DNA of 31,388 nucleotides from a virus. Numbering within the stretch: the stretch's first letter is position 1; each line of letters opens with the position of its first letter. The stretch spans positions 1 to 31,388 of the IMG/VR virus record IMGVR_UViG_3300047557_004250; one strand, 5' to 3'. Positions 28,972 through 31,388 of the stretch are shown piece after piece. The notes under the pieces were generated by a model. That model ran no database searches. It was not told the DNA's origin and worked only from the letters and a program-made list of their open reading frames with translations. The position numbers and the translations under genes were made by a program.

Positions 28972-31388
28972 ATGGCTCTTGAGACAGATTTAAACATCGA
29001 TCCTTATTACGATGATTACAATGAAGATAAGAATTTTCATAGGGTATTATTCAGACCTGCTGTTCCTGTACAGGCAAGAGAGTTAACTCAGCTTCAGGAT
29101 ATTCTTCAAAATCAAGTAGAAAGATTTGGACAGAATATTTTTAGAGAAGGTAGCATAATCAGAGGGTGCTCTTTCACATACGATGACAAATATTTTTATG
29201 TAAAGGTTCTAGATCTTTTAGCAGATCCTGTTGGTAGTCCTGCAGATGTTGCCGCCTATGTCAACACATATATTGTTCATGAAGCTTCTGGACTACAGTC
29301 GATTTGTGTCAATGCAGTGACAGGTCTCCAATCACAAACTCCTGACCTGAACACATTGTATATCAAATATCTTAATACTGGTGATTCGAGTGGGTCTGAG
29401 AAGAAGACATTTGCATTGAACGATGTTCTAACGTCGTTTGATATAAATTATAAACTAATTTCTATTGCAGTGACATCAGGAGGTACTGGTTATGATAACT
29501 CACATCTAGTGAGTATAACTGGAGGAGAAGGAACTGGTGCTGTTGCAAACGTAGTCACATATTCTAATGGTACCATCAGAGCTATCGTACTAACATCACA
29601 GGGATCGGGCTATGTCACTGCTCCTACAGTTGCAATCACGAACACATCTGGTGGTTCGTCTGGTATCGGTTCGGGTGCAGCATTTACAGCTAAGAATTAC
29701 TATGCTAAATTGACTGTAGCTAATAGCCAGTTTGAAACAGGTGGTGCTACTAATATTGGTAGGGGATATGCTGCTAAAGTCACAGAAGGTGTTATTTTCC
29801 AAAAAGGACATTTTGTCAGAGTTGATCCACAAGAAATTATTGTGGAAAAATATTCCCCTCTACCAAATGGTCTTGCTCTTGGATTTACAACAAACGAATC
29901 TATTGTCAATAATAACGTAGATCCTTCTCTACTAGATGGAGCTCAGGGATATAGTAATTATACAGCTCCTGGTGCGCACAGACTTAAGCTAACAGCTAAT
30001 CTTGTAGTAAAAACTATTGCTGATGCTAAATCTGAAGAAGGATTCTTCTCTCTGGTAGAATTTGAAAATGGTAGAGTAACTAGACAGAGAACTCGTACAG
30101 AATTCAATTCTGTTGAGACAGAAATGGCTAGAAGAACTGATGATATGATGGGAGACTTTTCTGTCAATCCTTTCAGAGTTTATACTGATGATTTTATTGG
30201 CGTTGGTAATGCAGAAGTTAATTCCATATCTCATATTACAGCAGCAGTTACATCTGGTCTGGGTTATATCAAAGGTCACAGAGTTGAAATTACAGATACA
30301 ATTAGATTACCAATCAGGAAATCAACAGAAACAAGAATTGATGTAGATCAAGATGTGTCTATTAATTTTGGTTCTTATGTAATTGTAAATGAATATCTTG
30401 GTAATTTCAACTTTGAAGAAGCAGTGACAGTCGATCTGTATAACAAAGCCTCTGATGGTATCACTGCTAGATATGGTCAAACACCTAATAATACAGGATC
30501 ATTAATTGGAACCGCAAGACTTAGATCCATTGTTTATGATAGTGGTGCAATTGGAACGCCAGAATGTCAATACAGAGCATACCTGTTTGATGTTAAAATG
30601 CAGGCAGGATTTTCTTTCTCTCAAGTAAGATCAATATTCAAATCAGGAACTGGTTCAGTTGATTTGGTTTTAGAACCAGCAAGAGGAATAACATCATTTA
30701 CAGTTAATTTCAATGCTTCAAGTGATGTAAATGATACAAGTGAAACAATAACAATTTCAGATGCAAAGGCATATTTCACAGAAGGTGATTATGTTGTGTA
30801 TACAGTAGCTGCTGGAAATACAGCAGTGAGTGCTTTGGAAAACGGCACTGGATATTATATTAACTCTGTAAATAGTACCTCGATCTCTCTTAGAACATCT
30901 CCAACAGGATCAACTCCAGTTAACCTAACTGCTGGAGTAAGTGAGACAGGACACTTTTTATCAGCATCTAAGGGTCCAAAAGAAGCTGTGCTCAAGGACC
31001 CAGCATTTGATGCACTAATCTATTCATCAGGAACTTATGCGGTTTCAAATGTATCAAGTGCATCATTTCAATTCAGAGGAACTATACCAACTACATTCTC
31101 AGTAAGTGGTGTAGGAGCAATTGATGCTGTTACTCAATATGGTGCAGGGCACACATTCCCTTATGGTGTAGGTACAGTACTTAATAGTCTTCAAGAGACT
31201 GATTTAATAGTCATTCCAGCTGCAAACTCATACTCTTCAGCAAATATAGCTGGTTCAGTTTCTTCGTACAGTGGTAATGTTATTACTGGAACAAGTACAT
31301 CATTCCTATCTAGTTTATATGTTGGTGATTATATTCGTTTTGCTAACACTACGCAAGCAAATGCAGAGTTTAGAAGAATTACTAGAAT
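28972..31388 (+). CDS. DUF4815-type baseplate/tail structural protein, 3' end outside window
   Basis: The frame opens at ATG 28972 (AGAGGAAC upstream) and stays open to the right edge, over 805 codons. The start, IDPYYDDYNEDKNFHRVLFR then VQARELTQLQDILQNQVERFG, is that of DUF4815 proteins, large structural proteins of T4-like phages in the position of gp9/gp10. Later parts carry Gly-rich modules (VTSGGTGYDNSHLVSI, LTSQGSGYVTAPTVAI), a copy of the module shared with gp8 (about 30739-30960) and one shared with gp7 (from about 31268). It may connect fibres to the baseplate. Exact T4 equivalent unknown. Confidence 0.8.
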   Translation, partial: MALETDLNIDPYYDDYNEDKNFHRVLFRPAVPVQARELTQLQDILQNQVERFGQNIFREGSIIRGCSFTYDDKYFYVKVLDLLADPVGSPADVAAYVNTYIVHEASGLQSICVNAVTGLQSQTPDLNTLYIKYLNTGDSSGSEKKTFALNDVLTSFDINYKLISIAVTSGGTGYDNSHLVSITGGEGTGAVANVVTYSNGTIRAIVLTSQGSGYVTAPTVAITNTSGGSSGIGSGAAFTAKNYYAKLTVANSQFETGGATNIGRGYAAKVTEGVIFQKGHFVRVDPQEIIVEKYSPLPNGLALGFTTNESIVNNNVDPSLLDGAQGYSNYTAPGAHRLKLTANLVVKTIADAKSEEGFFSLVEFENGRVTRQRTRTEFNSVETEMARRTDDMMGDFSVNPFRVYTDDFIGVGNAEVNSISHITAAVTSGLGYIKGHRVEITDTIRLPIRKSTETRIDVDQDVSINFGSYVIVNEYLGNFNFEEAVTVDLYNKASDGITARYGQTPNNTGSLIGTARLRSIVYDSGAIGTPECQYRAYLFDVKMQAGFSFSQVRSIFKSGTGSVDLVLEPARGITSFTVNFNASSDVNDTSETITISDAKAYFTEGDYVVYTVAAGNTAVSALENGTGYYINSVNSTSISLRTSPTGSTPVNLTAGVSETGHFLSASKGPKEAVLKDPAFDALIYSSGTYAVSNVSSASFQFRGTIPTTFSVSGVGAIDAVTQYGAGHTFPYGVGTVLNSLQETDLIVIPAANSYSSANIAGSVSSYSGNVITGTSTSFLSSLYVGDYIRFANTTQANAEFRRITR

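Overview
This window is part of the genome of a T4-like contractile-tailed phage (a myovirus of the T4 superfamily, nearest in layout to the cyanophage and pelagiphage branches). The evidence is a run of genes recognisable by protein family and by T4-like order: late-transcription coactivator gp33, helicase loader gp59 and ssDNA-binding gp32 side by side; tail and head genes gp26, gp51, a tape-measure protein, gp54 and gp4 on the minus strand; and gp48, gp53, hub, spike, PAAR tip, gp25, gp6, gp7, gp8 and a DUF4815 protein on the plus strand. No integrase, transposase or CRISPR array was seen. The host is inferred, not shown: the tmRNA tag (ANDERYALAA) is of the beta-proteobacterial type and the phage carries a PqqA peptide, so a PQQ-using beta-proteobacterium, for example an aquatic methylotroph, is a reasonable guess.

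Layout. Positions 1-1560 hold small, tightly overlapping genes of unknown function in visibly GC-richer DNA, followed by a GC-rich, hairpin-rich noncoding stretch. A clear sigma70-type promoter (1817-1845) then opens an AT-richer operon (1876-5344) of small proteins, several with one membrane segment, ending in a low-molecular-weight tyrosine-phosphatase-like protein, a conserved phage protein and a HAD-family 5'(3')-deoxyribonucleotidase. A DUF932 protein follows.

The most unusual part is 6365-7851. It holds an entericidin-like lipoprotein, a complete 24-residue PqqA (precursor of the redox cofactor PQQ) with its own leader and terminator, a rubrerythrin, a small membrane protein, a Bfd-like [2Fe-2S] protein, and a circularly permuted two-piece tmRNA gene (acceptor piece first, coding piece second). 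A T4-type late promoter motif TATAAATA follows. The cassette looks like auxiliary metabolism: cofactor supply, peroxide and iron handling, and ribosome rescue.

Next come a secreted SleB-type cell-wall hydrolase and the gp33-gp59-gp32 replication and late-transcription block, closed by a terminator shared with the convergent minus-strand tail genes. In that cluster, gp26 ends at a T TTT TTT slippery heptamer. The gp51 frame begins there without a usable ATG, which suggests a programmed -1 frameshift like that of tail-assembly chaperone genes upstream of tape measures. From 15508 to the right end the baseplate is encoded in order. The spike protein lacks a lysozyme domain, while the tape-measure protein carries a lysozyme-like one. 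The large wedge proteins gp7, gp8 and the last (partial) gene share repeated beta-rich modules.
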